The position numbers and the translations under genes are program-made. A DNA stretch of 64,000 nucleotides from Tubulanus polymorphus (lineage: Eukaryota > Nemertea > Palaeonemertea > Tubulaniformes > Tubulanidae), in assembly GCF_964204645.1 (NCBI RefSeq), contig NC_134030.1:18607110-18671109 (forward strand), written 5' to 3'. The stretch's first letter is position 1. The number at the start of each line of letters is the position of its first letter. This document shows positions 22,150 through 33,049 of this stretch, one piece after another. The notes below the pieces were generated by a model, which searched no databases, was not told where the DNA came from, and saw only the letters and a list, made by a program, of their open reading frames with translations.

Positions 22150-22800
22150 GCTAGTTTTACAGACCAGGGTTTACCCCTGCAGGGTTTAGGTTAAAGCTGA
22201 GATAGGTCTGTAAGACCACATCCTAGGGTTCAAGTCAAGCCTGTCTATAAAACCAGCCAGGTTCAAGTAATAACTGGTCTATAAAACCAGCCCCTGCAGG
22301 GTTCAAGTAATAACTGGTCTATAAAACTAGCCCCTGCAGGGTTCAAGTAATAACTGGTCTATAAAACCAGCCCCCTGCAGGGTTCAAGTAATAACTGGTC
22401 TTTAAAACCAGCACCTGCAGGTTTTGAGATAAAACTGAGATAGGTCTATAAGACCACATCCTAGACCACAAAGTCAGACTATAAAACCAGCCCCCTGCAG
22501 AGTTCAAGTTAAAACTGGCCTAAAAAACCAGCCCCTGCAGGGTTCAAGTAATAACTTGTCTATAAAACGCAGGGTTCAATAACTGGTCTATAAAACCAGC
22601 ACCTGCAGGGTTTAAGATAAAACTGAGATAGGTCTATATAAGACCACATCCTAGGGTTCAAGTTAAGCTGGTTTATATAACCAGCTCCTGCAGAGTTCAA
22701 GTTAAAACTGACCTATAAAACCAGCTGCGCAGGGATTAGGTTAAGACCGGTCCATAAAACGAGCCCACAAAACCAGCCCACAAATCTAGCCCCTGCTGGA
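22150..22800. repeat. 40-bp minisatellite, relative of the 15.8-kb array
   Basis: Unit CTGGTCTATAAAACCAGCCC + CTGCAGGGTTCAAGTAATAA. It is more degenerate than the 15.8-kb array, with two larger units containing GAGATAGGTCTATAAGACCA + CATCCTAG. CTGGT...ACCAG gives each unit hairpin potential. Confidence 0.85.
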
Positions 22801-23289
22801 CGTTTTACTGGTCATCGAAACCAGAACGTAACCGTATTTCGTCACTTCAGATTTATGAAAATCGAAATTCCGACCGTCCTTCATCGAGACGTGGTCGGTC
22901 TGAGAGATGATTCATCGCGGACAACCGAAACCGAAGACAATCGGAAAAATAGCGTCTAGCTTTTTATTATATGCCGCGTTCATTCGATATTCGAGAATAT
23001 CGAATTTCGTCGTCGGTTTTCGCTGTTATTTCGCGACGAATCGACGGAATCAAATCTACGCGAGACTATACGCGGAAATTCAATCAACGGACTGGTTCCC
23101 GTCATTGTCGTAGATATCGATCGGACTGGTACCCCGTGTATCGTGTAGGCGACCGATTCGCGATTCGACTTCAGATTCGTCGCGATTCTGATATTTTTTC
23201 TATTCGCCTCGTAGTTTTTTGAAAGGAATAATTTTCGTCAAAATCTGATCGATTGAAAAATTTGGTGAATGTCGTAACGAAGATTCACA
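22801..23289. other. Non-coding interval, nothing recognised
   Basis: Short frames at 22,907-23,222 are Arg-rich with no motif. Confidence 0.4.
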
Positions 23290-24060
23290 TCCGATTCCAT
23301 GATTCTCAACTCACTATTTACAGCAGTCTCAACTCTACTAAGTTCCCTGATTCTAAACTCAGTTTACAGCAGTCCCAATGGTGTGTTCTGAGTTCCCTGA
23401 TTCTCAACTCGGAGAGACATTTACAGCAGTCCCAACTCTACCGAGTTCCCTGATTCTAAACTCACTGAAATATTTACAGCAGTCTCAACACGCTACTGAG
23501 TTCCCTGATTCTAAACTCACTGAAATATTTACAGCAGTCTCAACTCTACTGAGTTCCCTGATTCTAAACTCAGTGAAATATTTACAGCAGTCTCAACTCT
23601 ACTGAGTTCCCTGATTCTAAACTCACTGAAATATTTACAGCAGTCTCAACGCTATTTCCCTGATTCTCAACTCGGTGAAATATTTACAGCAGTCCCAACT
23701 CTACCGAGTTCCCTGATTCTAAACTCACTGAAATATTTACAGCAGTCTCAACACGCTACCGAGTTCCCTGATTCTCAACTCGGTGAAATATTAACAGTGG
23801 TCTCAACACGCTACCGAGTTCCCTGATTCTCAACTCGGTGAAATATTTACAGCCGTCCAATGCGCTACCGAGTTCCCTGATTCTCAACTCAGTGAAATAT
23901 TAACAGCAGTCCCAACGCGCTACCGAGTTCCCTGATTCTCAACTCGGTGAAATATTTACAGCAGTCTCAACGCTACCGAGTTCCCTGATTCTCAACTCGG
24001 TGAAATATTTACAGCAGTCCTGACGCTATTTCCCTGATTCGAACCTCAGTGAAATATTAA
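23290..24060. repeat. 53-bp minisatellite, about 14-15 units
   Basis: Unit GAGTTCCCTGATTCTAAACT + CACTGAAATATTTACAGCAG + TCTCAACTCTACT, with variants ATTCTCAACTCGG and shorter units lacking the CTACTGAG step. Confidence 0.9.
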
Positions 24061-24475
24061 ATTCTAAATATAGTCCCAACACTATCTAAACAGGCACGGT
24101 CCTAATAAGACTCGCACTAAACATGGGAAAAATCGTCTTCATCGTTAGATCGCGGCTAATCACCGTAGAAAATCTGCGAATTGTTCATAAACGTTGATTG
24201 ATAACGAAACTAATCGTTCGCCGAACCGAGGCACCTCTCAAGCGGCGGGGATCGACTTTACCGAAATTCGCGACACGACAAAAAATCGGTAAGATCTAAT
24301 TTCCTGACTGCGGATGATGGGTTTCCTTTACGAATCATTCACAAAGAGACCGAACGAATTACGCGCGCGCGCGCGCCGAGAAAAAAAACGGCGTTTAATT
24401 ACGAAAAACCGCGTCTAGATCGAATGAGAAAATTAGTCCGGTCGCGCGCGTGCCGTGAGGTAGGGATAGACGTTG

Positions 24476-24675
24476 AGAAAAAATCAATATGGCTGCTATA
24501 CAGCTCTTCGACTAAACATCAAAATATACATCTAAGAGATTAAAAACTGACCGTCATTATTTCATCCTCCATGTGAGAAAAAATCAATATGGCTGCTATA
24601 CAGCTCTTTGACATATACATCAAAATATACATCTAAGAGATTAAAAACTCACCGTCATTATTTCATCCTCCATGT
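24476..24675. repeat. 100-bp tandem duplication
   Basis: GAGAAAAAATCAATATGGCT...ATTTCATCCTCCATGT occurs twice head to tail with only a few differences (CTTCGACTAAACAT versus CTTTGACATATACAT). Confidence 0.85.
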
Positions 24676-24859
24676 GGCTTAAAGTCCGAGATAAACCTCT
24701 TAGACGCCGAAGAAGAATAACGCGTTTTCACCCTAAATCCAACCGAAGTACGTAAATGTATCCACGTGGAAAAAATCGGTTTTAATTCCTCGATTGACGG
24801 ACGCTTAATACCTTGAAACCGACGAGTCAAATTATCCCTCGCCGATTGACGAGACTAGC

Positions 24860-25710
24860 GAGATAATTTCCTCGCGAGTCGTATTTCTACACGAGTTTAT
24901 TTCCTCACGAGTTTCTCGCACGAGGACTCTCTTTCTTCACGAGTAATTCTCGCTAAGAATCAATGTCCTCATGAGGTACTATGGTTTTAGTTAATTTCCG
25001 CATGAGTCGCATTCCCCAAGAATTTATTTCCTCACGAGTTTCTCGCATGAGGACTTTCTTCCTTCACGAGTAATTCTCGCTAAGAATCAATGTCCTCGCG
25101 AGGTACTATGGTTTTAGAGTTAATTTCCGCATGAGTCGCATTCCCCAAGAGTTAATCTCCTCCCGAGTTACTCGCACGAGGAGCTACTCTCCTCACAAAT
25201 AACATAGTTTGCTAAGAATTATTTTCCTCGCGAGGTAGTTGTCTTCCTCATAAGTAACATTCATTACAGACTACCTCTCCGCGAGTTATTTTCCTCGTTA
25301 ATTTATTTCCTCGCCAGTTACTCTCGCAAAGTCTGCTTACGAGGTACTCCGGGTTACGTTTCGTGTTACATACTTTCCTCCTATTACAAGTTACATTCGG
25401 CACATGTAGTTTACTTTCCTCTGAGTTTAATTCCTCACGAGGTACTCTCGTTAAGAGTTACTTTCCTCACGAGGAAGTCTGGTCAGGAGTTACTTTCCTA
25501 TTAACGGTCCCTTACGTAAGTTATTTTCCTCACATGTAGGTTACTTTCCTCTGAGTTTAATTCCTAACGAGGTACTCTCGTTAAGAGTTACTTTCCTCAC
25601 GAGGAAGTCTGGTCAGGAGTTACTTTCCTATTAACGGTCCCTTACGTAAGTTATTTTCCTCATGAGTGAATTCCCTCACAAATTATAATCCATAAGAGTT
25701 ATTTTCCTCC
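24860..25710. repeat. Degenerate repeat of CACGAGTTACTCTC words with two larger duplications
   Basis: Short CCTCACGAGT-type motifs throughout. Inside are a duplication of about 122 bp (24,905-25,150, marker AATTCTCGCTAAGAATCAAT) and one of about 130 bp (25,400-25,665, marker AGTCTGGTCAGGAGTTACTT). These show successive rounds of local amplification. Confidence 0.75.
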
Positions 25711-25889
25711 CTTGAAGCGAGTATCGGATCTAGATGTTTACATCACTACTGCGCTGATGAGCACTCGAGTATCATTCACTTGATTACAACTCGATCACTC
25801 GCGCGCTGTCCTTAGTTACGATAATCCGATAGCAACAATTAACTGCTCGGCAACGCGGATAAATCGAGTAACGAAATTTGCCGTCCATC

Positions 25890-26430
25890 TAAATTAAACA
25901 GGATTCGATCAACGACAATGCTACTGCGGCGATTAAGGATTCCATTAGTGGCAAGCGAGGATCCATACGAGGTGTCGCTAGTGTGCAGTAGGATATCAAC
26001 TAAAAAAAGTACTGCCGCAATAGAGGATTCCACTTGTGGCAAGTGAGTGTTCACCAGGTGTCGCTAATGTGCAGTAGGATATCAGCTAAAAAAAGTACTG
26101 CGGCAATAGAGGATTCCACTTGTGGCAAGTGAGGATCCACCAGGTGTCGCTAGTGTACAGTAGGATATCAACTACTGCAGCAATAGAGGACTCCCCTTGT
26201 GGCAAGTGAGGATCCACCAGGTGTCGCTAGTGTGCAGTAGGACATCGACTACTGCAGCAATAGAGGATTCCACTTGTGGCAAGTGAGGATCCACAAGGAG
26301 TCGCTTGTGTGCAGTAGGACATCGACTACAAATGAGAATCCACCAGGGGTCGCTAGAGCGCAGTAGGACATTAACTATTGCGACAATAGAGGATTCCATT
26401 TGTGGCAATGAGTCCATCAGGTGTCGCTTC
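25890..26430. repeat. 76-bp tandem repeat carrying CTCF-like motifs
   Basis: About seven units: CAATAGAGGATTCCACTTGT + GGCAAGTGAGGATCCACCAG + GTGTCGCTAGTGTGCAGTAG + GATATCAACTACTGCGG. CCACCAGGTGTCGCTAGTG differs by two bases from the animal CTCF core CCACCAGGGGGCGCTAG. Single copies are scattered at 8,140, 8,488, 40,236 and 57,395. Confidence 0.8.
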
Positions 26431-26459
26431 TAATGACTTTAATTTCTTCTAGATTTCAA

Positions 26460-26700
26460 TTAAAAGAGAATCATGAGTAAAATCCCACGATATGAATCGC
26501 TCTTCAAAGTTTATTAAAACTATTAGAAATATTTTGGGTGGTTGCTACCACCCGTATTCTGTCTAAAATGACTAGGCCTAGGCCTAGCCTATATCAATTC
26601 ATATTGTGGGCAATTTTACTCATCGTATCATCACGGATTTTGTGATCCACAACTGATTCAAAAGTGAATCATCATTTCCTCTCTAAGTAAATCAATAATC
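26460..26700. repeat. Dispersed repeat (second copy at 34,180-34,400)
   Basis: Shares ATTAGAAATATTTTGGGTGG, TCTAAAATG and TTACTCATCG...GTCACGGATTTTGTGAT, in order, with 34,180-34,400. GGGTGGTTGC/GCAACCACCC-type words can pair. No coding capacity. Confidence 0.5.
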
Positions 26701-26860
26701 AATGAAACACAGACTTATTTTGACTTCAACGTCTATTAACGCCATCTGGCGGCTGGTTTTAGAAGTTATAGTTTAGAAGTTTTAGAAGTCCCAAATAATT
26801 GTCGTTCTCAAAGATTCTAAACTGCAGGGGCGTCGGGAAGACACTACAAGACATAACCAG

Positions 26861-27156
26861 TTAACCCTTTCAGTGCTGACTAATTAATACCCTATAGTGC
26901 TGGAGATAATTTGAAAATTTTGAAAAATTCCGCCCTAGTGTGTTGAATAACGGGAATACCAATATAGTGCGTCTACACCACGGCGCGGTGTATCATTAGT
27001 CAATAGTATTTCACTATGTTTGACAGGTGCTGCCATCTTTCAATAGAGATAAAAACTAATTACTAATTACACCAATACACCGCAGTGCGGTGTACTAGCA
27101 AAATGCATCACCAATCCATACACCGCACTGCGGTGTATACGTACTGAAAGGGTTAA
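26861..27156. mobile_element. TTAA family 1 MITE
   Basis: TTAACCCTTTCAGTGCTGAC at the left and CGTACTGAAAGGGTTAA at the right. It is a complete copy of about 296 bp with two ACACCGCA(C/G)TGCGGTGTA palindromes near the right end. Confidence 0.8.
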
Positions 27157-28145
27157 AGACCACGTCAAGGGCCTAAACAGTTGATCATTCGAAAAAACGA
27201 AACTTTTATCTGCGTTGTAAATGCAGTGGCTCATGAGAGCTGATATTCCTAGGACAGGACAATAAAGTCTAACCGCAAAATCTAACGCTTAGAACATTCA
27301 ACACAAGAACATCAACAATGTCCCTCGAGCAGTGTCCCACCTAAATTAGACCGCAAAGTCATGATATCAATGATCTCGAGAAATAATAGTCAAACACTAC
27401 TTTCATATAATCGCCGGATGAGTCATACGAACGTTTCTAAGAATGTTTCAATGAATACAAACGACGCGACTATGATTTAAGTATAAACGGATTTGAAAAG
27501 TTATAGGCCTAACCAATGTTTTATTAACTTCGCAAAAATTCGATATATAAAACAATGGTATTTTGCGTGTTAGGATTTGACTCCGTATTGAAATAAATGA
27601 AAACGAGCCAAGTAATCTTGATTGAAGAGAAACTAATTTTCGGTAGGGTTTAAAAGTAATCGAAAATTAATGAAATTATTTTCGTGGTAACTTAAAAGAG
27701 TTTCCGAACCAAAATATTCTGTAAATTTGCCCGATTATTCGACTATCGTGATGCGTATTTCAATTACTGATCTTACGAAATCAATCGAGCCCCTGACAGG
27801 AGACGATGTTTAGGTTGAGTATAAAACCCGGCTGGGCTATTTGATTAAAGTCCAATTACGCTATGTAGGCTTAACTATAAATGATTTGAATGATGGGCAG
27901 TGGGTACATCGGTTAAACCGAGTGATGTTCATATACCGGCTAGAACCTTCCATCCAAAATTACAAAAGCAACGCCCCGTCCGATAAGGCTGGGACAGTGA
28001 GCGCCGGGACTAATGGGCACGCTGACCCTACTGGCGTGCCAGGGACGGTGAGGGGACTCGGGCTTCGATGTATCACGCTAAAACTTCTTTGAGTCTCAAA
28101 CTGAGGCCCCGTTTCGTGGTGGGTTCGTAAGCAACGCCGAATCGA
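27157..28145. other. Non-coding interval, nothing recognised
   Basis: The 83-residue frame at 27,841-28,092 has no domain and no supported start. Nothing else is seen. Confidence 0.45.
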
Positions 28146-28459
28146 TTAACCCTTTCAGTGCTGACTAGTTAATACCCTATAGTGCTAGAGATAATTTGCA
28201 AAATTTTAAAAAATTCCACCCTAGTGTGTTGAATAACGGGAATACCATTATAGTGCGTCTACACGTGCGGTACTCTATGGTGCGGTACCGCAGTGCGGTG
28301 TATCGTTAGTTACTAATATTTCTCTATGTTTGACAGGTGCTGTCATCTTTCAAGAGAGATAATTACTTATTATATCAATACACCACAGTGCGGTGTACTA
28401 GCAAAATCCATCGCTGATCTATACACCGCACTGCGGTGTAGATGCACTGAATGGGTTAA
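28146..28459. mobile_element. TTAA family 1 MITE with extra internal palindrome
   Basis: TTAACCCTTTCAGTGCTGAC at the left and GATGCACTGAATGGGTTAA at the right. It carries an additional GTGCGGTACTCTATGGTGCG / GTACCGCAGTGCGGTG segment that is absent from other copies. Confidence 0.8.
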
Positions 28460-28617
28460 AAACAAAACCGACCGAATAAATACGACGAACGAAATCGATA
28501 GTTTTTCAACGCGAAAAGCTACAAACCGAAATCGTCGCGTAAAAATTATGAAAAGTTTTGTTTCTCCCTTGCAACACTAAATTGGTTTCCATAGACAAGT
28601 GGCTGTCCAATATCAAT

Positions 28618-28840
28618 TAGTCGACAAAAACCCACAATAAAAAAGAAAAACTATCTGATAGTTTGACGTTTCGACTCAAATCTATGAGCTATAGGGATCA
28701 CTTAGCTACCTTGTTGCTATATTTTGTATTGTTATAACTGTACAATAAATCCGTTTTTGAAAATGGCTCATAGATTTGAGTCAAAACGTCAAAGTTCTAT
28801 AGATAGTTTTTCTTTTTTATTGTGGGTTTTCGTCGACTAG
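28618..28840. mobile_element. MITE with long inverted repeats, probable TA target
   Basis: The left arm starts TAGTCGACAAAAACCCACAA and the right arm ends TTGTGGGTTTTCGTCGACTA. The arms stay complementary for about 75 bp (inner words GACTCAAATCTATGAGC / GCTCATAGATTTGAGTC). TA at both edges suits a Tc1/mariner-type target. 223 bp, no coding capacity. Confidence 0.7.
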
Positions 28841-29164
28841 CCTAACAAAATTAGTTTCTAGATTCTATAAGAATGTTCGGCCTATCTCGGAATAAATACC
28901 TCTCGCTCAAACGGGAAGAGGGATCGCGCGCCTCTTCAAAGCATTCATTAGACTAAATCTTATCTTTATCTTTACGTTACACACTTCCTGAATTCCAGAT
29001 TCTATGACGCCACGATCGAGAAAAAACTCGTAAAAAAAAAGAGAACTCGTCGTCGACACACGGCCGCGTGTATCCGCCGCATCGTATCAATTCTATTTTC
29101 GGACCTTCCAATATATGATCAAATGAGATTCCGGCCGCACACACCAGATGGCGTATTGCAAAAT

Positions 29165-29360
29165 TCATTAAAAAGGCTTAGATGTATATAGATCCCTTCA
29201 ATAATAATAAGTATGTTGTAAGTAGTCTATGTATATATTGTAAATAACTTTGTTTATACTTTCTGTAAATTGTAAATATTGTATACTTTGTATACGTCTC
29301 CCTCCATGTACCATAGAAATGGTTGGAGTTTAAATAAAATCCTAAAATCCTAAATCCTTA
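29165..29360 (+). mobile_element. Probable 3' end of a non-LTR retrotransposon
   Basis: An AT-rich 3'-UTR-like stretch (TTGTAAATAACTTTGTTTAT, TGTAAATTGTAAATATTGTA) ends in CCATAGAAATGGTTGGAGTT, an AATAAA and then AAATCCTAAAATCCTAAATCC, a short tandem tail of the kind found on CR1/L2-type elements. No reverse-transcriptase sequence is left. This is inferred from layout alone. Confidence 0.4.
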
Positions 29361-30605
29361 TCTAGCTTATTAGCTTTCACTGAAATTCGAGCTACAATAC
29401 CCTAGATAGGGCCGTATTTTTTTTTTTATAATGAGTTGCATTACGGATTTGATGGACTTGAAATGATTGCAGAGGCGGAAAAGGTAAAATGGAAACATTT
29501 GTTTTTTCTCAAAATTTCTCAAGACCTGTCAACAATAGGCAATTGGCTGCGGCAATCGAAAATTGCTTCACCTGTTAAGCTAAAGCTAGCGTAATTACAG
29601 CGGTTAATCTAAACCTACTTATGATGACAGCCTGTTGATCCTAAAAGAAACACGGCCTTCATGAAGCCTGTAAATATTAATCAATCTTTCTTGTCATTTT
29701 GAAAAACACTATAATATAAAAACCACTTTAAAAAGATGTGACCAGAGCTGCCGACCTAGAGTTAATAGTTTGCTGAAAACGGAGTTGATGAGTATGATTC
29801 TGCGCAATTTGAGAGAAAAAGATGCAAATTGCCATAAAAATGATTAAGTTTTTCCGTAACTTATCAAATTTTTTCAGCCCAACGCACACGGCGAAAACGT
29901 TTTATTTTCCCCCGAGTTAAAGCTAACCCGCAAATGTTCAACGCATTCAGCAAAACAAAAAACTCGTCGAAAAAACAGTTGAGTCCATAGTGCAACAATA
30001 AACTCAGTTAATTCTCAAAGCTTTCCTCACTGCCCTTATCGGTGTCCCAATTTTTTTGTGTGTTTGTCATGTGTGATGCAGCGATGTTCAATGATTGGTT
30101 TATTCCGCCATGATGTTTTACGAAACACAAAAACATCCAAACAAACCGGACCAACACACACGAGGAAAAAAATGCTTTCAACGAAACAAGAATTCTGGCA
30201 GCGCAACAAGAGTAGTAGGTCCTGAGAGAGTAACGTTTTACCGCTAGGCTAAGCGTTAACCGTTAGATTGACATCAACGACGCACGCAGCATAAGGCAAG
30301 GCACACGGCGAGGAAAACACATTCTTTCTTTGTGAAAAAAATGCGTTCGATGCGTTTCGTCACGCCGCGTGGCTGAAGTCGAAACACGAAACGCCGAACT
30401 AGCACGAATTTGATCAGGAAAAATCGAACATGAATTCGATTTGTGAAAAACGCGTTCGATGCGACAGAAAAGATAAGTTCTCTTACCTTGAAACGAGTAG
30501 GCAAATTATTCCAAAAATAATGATATTTGACGGACGCCGAGCGCTTTATTTAAACTCTCTGAAATTAAAAGGAAAACGTTCAGATTATTTTAAACGAAGC
30601 AATGG
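29361..30605. other. Non-coding interval, nothing recognised
   Basis: No gene, array or paired termini seen. The minus-strand frame at 30,274-30,504 has no protein signature. Confidence 0.4.
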
Positions 30606-31370
30606 TTGATGTACAAGAACGTAGCAAAGTCTCACGATACCACTGGGTTCAAATCCGTGCCAGGGAGGAACGTGGCAAAGTCTCACCATACCACCGGGTT
30701 CAAATCCCTGCCAGGGAGGAACGTGGCAGAGTCTCACCATACCACCGGGTTCAAATCCCTGCCATGGAGGCATGGCAGAGTCTCACGATACCACCGGGTT
30801 CAAATCCGTGCCAGGGAGGAACGTGGCAAAGTCTCACCATACCACCGGGTTCAAATCCCTGCCAGGGAGGAACGTGGCAGAGTCTCACGATACCACCGGG
30901 TTCAAATCCCTGCCATGGAGGCATGGCAGAGTCTCACGATACCACCGGGTTCAAATCCCTGCCAGGGAGGAACGTGGCAGAGTCTCACCATACCACCGGG
31001 TTAAAATCCATGCCAGGGAGGAACGTGGCAGAGTCTCACCATACCACCGGGTTCAATTCCGTCCACAATACCATCGGGTTCAAATCCCTGCCAGGGAGGA
31101 ACGTGGCAGAGTCTCACGATACCACCGGGTTCAAATCCCTGCCAGGGAGGAACATGGCAGAGTCTCACGATACCACCGGGTTGAAATCCTTGCCAGGGAG
31201 GAACGAAGGCAGAGTCTCACCATACCACCGGTTGAAATCCGTGCCAGGGAGGAACGTGACAGAGTCTCACGATACCACCGGGTTCAAACCCCTGCCAGGG
31301 AGGAACATGGCAGAGTCTCACGATACCACCGGGTTCAAATCTGTGCCAGGGAGGATTGTAGCAGTCTTGT
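30606..31370. repeat. 51-bp minisatellite with A-box/B-box-like motifs, about 15 units
   Basis: Unit AACGTGGCAGAGTCTCACGA + TACCACCGGGTTCAAATCCC + TGCCAGGGAGG, with a shorter variant (GCCATGGAGGCATGGCAGAG). Each unit has TGGCAGAGTCTC (A-box-like) about 24 bp before GGTTCAAATCC (B-box-like). Open frames up to 317 codons run through it because the period is a multiple of three; they are artefacts. Confidence 0.9.
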
Positions 31371-31724
31371 ATAGTCTTCAAATTCAAATCCGCACGAAGG
31401 AATGTGGCAGAGTCTCGCGATGTTATCATCAGTTTCAAGGCCAGGAACGAGTGTGTCAATCAATGCCACATGGTTTAAAACCATTTCGAGGGAAGATTGT
31501 GGTGGCAGTTTCGCAAAAAATAATATCATTGACCGATCAGATTCTGTTTCAGTGACTGTGACAATAGGCCTAGTTGCACTAAGTCCCAGTTCTTGGCAAT
31601 GGAGAGCGCTGGTTTATAAGAAGGAAGTGGATATTTTACCAATGCAGCATTATTCGTATAGCCTAAATGCTATTTTGCTAATGGATAGGCCTAATAAGAT
31701 TAGGTCTAATAAAGATAACAACTA

Positions 31725-31830
31725 CAACAAATTAGGGTTAGGTTTTGATAGGGTTAGGGTCTAGAGGGTCTAAAGGGTAAGGGTTATGTTAAGATTCCAT
31801 TAAAAAGCAGCTAGGGATAGGGTTAGGTTA
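31725..31830. repeat. Telomere-like TTAGGG words
   Basis: Scattered TTAGGGTTAGG, GATAGGGTTAGGG and ATAGGGTTAGGTTAAGG words in a degenerate patch. This may be a small interstitial telomeric-like tract or simply GT-rich low complexity. Confidence 0.35.
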
Positions 31831-31860
31831 AGGTTTACATGCTAAAGTCTATTTTATGTC

Positions 31861-32949
31861 CTCGACCTTTTCGGGATATTTCGCTTAATTTTCGGTGTGC
31901 ATACCTCAAATATGTCTTAATAGAATCAGTAGGTTGTGCAGTCCAGATAAATCATCGTTTTTATATCCATTAGGCTATACACTGTTCTGAAGGATTGACG
32001 AATATTCACGAAAATTGAGCTCTAAATCGGCGAGAACGACCGCCATTTTGTTTGTTTCTTTATGCAAATGAGCCATTGCACACATGCGCAATGAGGCGAG
32101 GATGCGTTAATTATATCATGGGGGAGGAAGGAGCTTCCCGTCGCCAAACGACCAATCAACAACTCACAATATTACCCTAGGGAGCTGTTTTAGAAAATAA
32201 ACATGGCTTTTGACAAAGCTATCAAAACAATGCGGTTTGGAAATGATTGAGGCCTATGATGCAACCATTGCGGCTGTGCCCACGTAGTGAAACACATGCG
32301 GGCAATGTACTCTCCCCATGAAAAATAAACTCACCCAGATCACATGGTACACACTGCTCATTTGCATGAAGAAATAAACAAACACGAACAAAATGGCGGT
32401 CATTTTCGCGGATTTAAAGCTTAATTTTTTGGAATATTCATCAATCCTTCAACTCAGTGCAAAAGGGATGAAAACGGCCCATATTGAAAAAGTCGGAAAA
32501 TATTTCCAAAAAAAGAATTTTTTTGGGGAACAAAAATCAGTAACTTTTAGCCAAAAAACTTACTTCCTTTTGGTCAAAGTGTTAATAGTTTGGGCCTAAA
32601 TTACAGCCGCTTTTTGTATGAGACGCCATATTGGTTTCTCCGACTCCACAGTTGCGCGAACAACTGCCGAAAACCGTCTTAAGGAGCACTCCTAACTACG
32701 GAGCGCTCCGATGTGACGCCCGCGATTGAGGTGATTAAAGCGATTTGAGGTGATTTACACTGTTCTCAGGAATAAAGAAAATGTTAGAAAAGGTCGGAAA
32801 TCCGTCTATGGTCGGAAGATTTTCATCCCAGGTGCAAAATGGATATAAAAACGATGATTTATCTGGACTGCACAACCCTACCGATTCTATTATGACCTAT
32901 TCGAGGTATGCACACCGAAAATTAAACGAAATATCCCAAAAAGATCGAG
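31861..32949. mobile_element. Foldback element of about 1.1 kb with asymmetric arms
   Basis: The left arm 31,861-32,080 pairs with two separated right-arm blocks. CTCGACCTTTTCGGGATATT...TTTTTATATCCATT pairs with 32,837-32,949, and GAAGGATTGACGAATATTCA...GCAAATGAGCC pairs with 32,357-32,460. About 375 bp (32,461-32,836) is inserted in the right arm. It contains a near-duplicate word (GAAAAAGTCGGAAAATATTT / GAAAAGGTCGGAAATCCG). No transposase frame. Confidence 0.6.
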
Positions 32950-32975
32950 CACACTCGACAATAAATATACTTAGT

Positions 32976-33025
32976 GCAGGGTTCGTACACCTCCTGGAAT
33001 TGCCCTGGAAATGTACGAACCCTGT
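32976..33025. repeat. Hairpin with hAT-like CAGGG ends
   Basis: GCAGGGTTCGTACA and TGTACGAACCCTGT form a 13-14 bp perfect stem around a 22-nt loop. CAGGG...CCCTG ends are typical of hAT elements, but I find no target duplication, so it may be a relic. Confidence 0.4.
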
Positions 33026-33049
33026 GCCAGCAGGACTCAACGTCACTCA

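Noticed and set aside
27841-28092. 83-codon frame between two MITEs
   Set aside because: No recognisable domain, signal peptide or splice context.
30602-31555. 317-codon open frame and two overlapping frames
   Set aside because: They run through the 51-bp minisatellite, whose period is divisible by three; several frames are open at once and the protein is a plain repeat.
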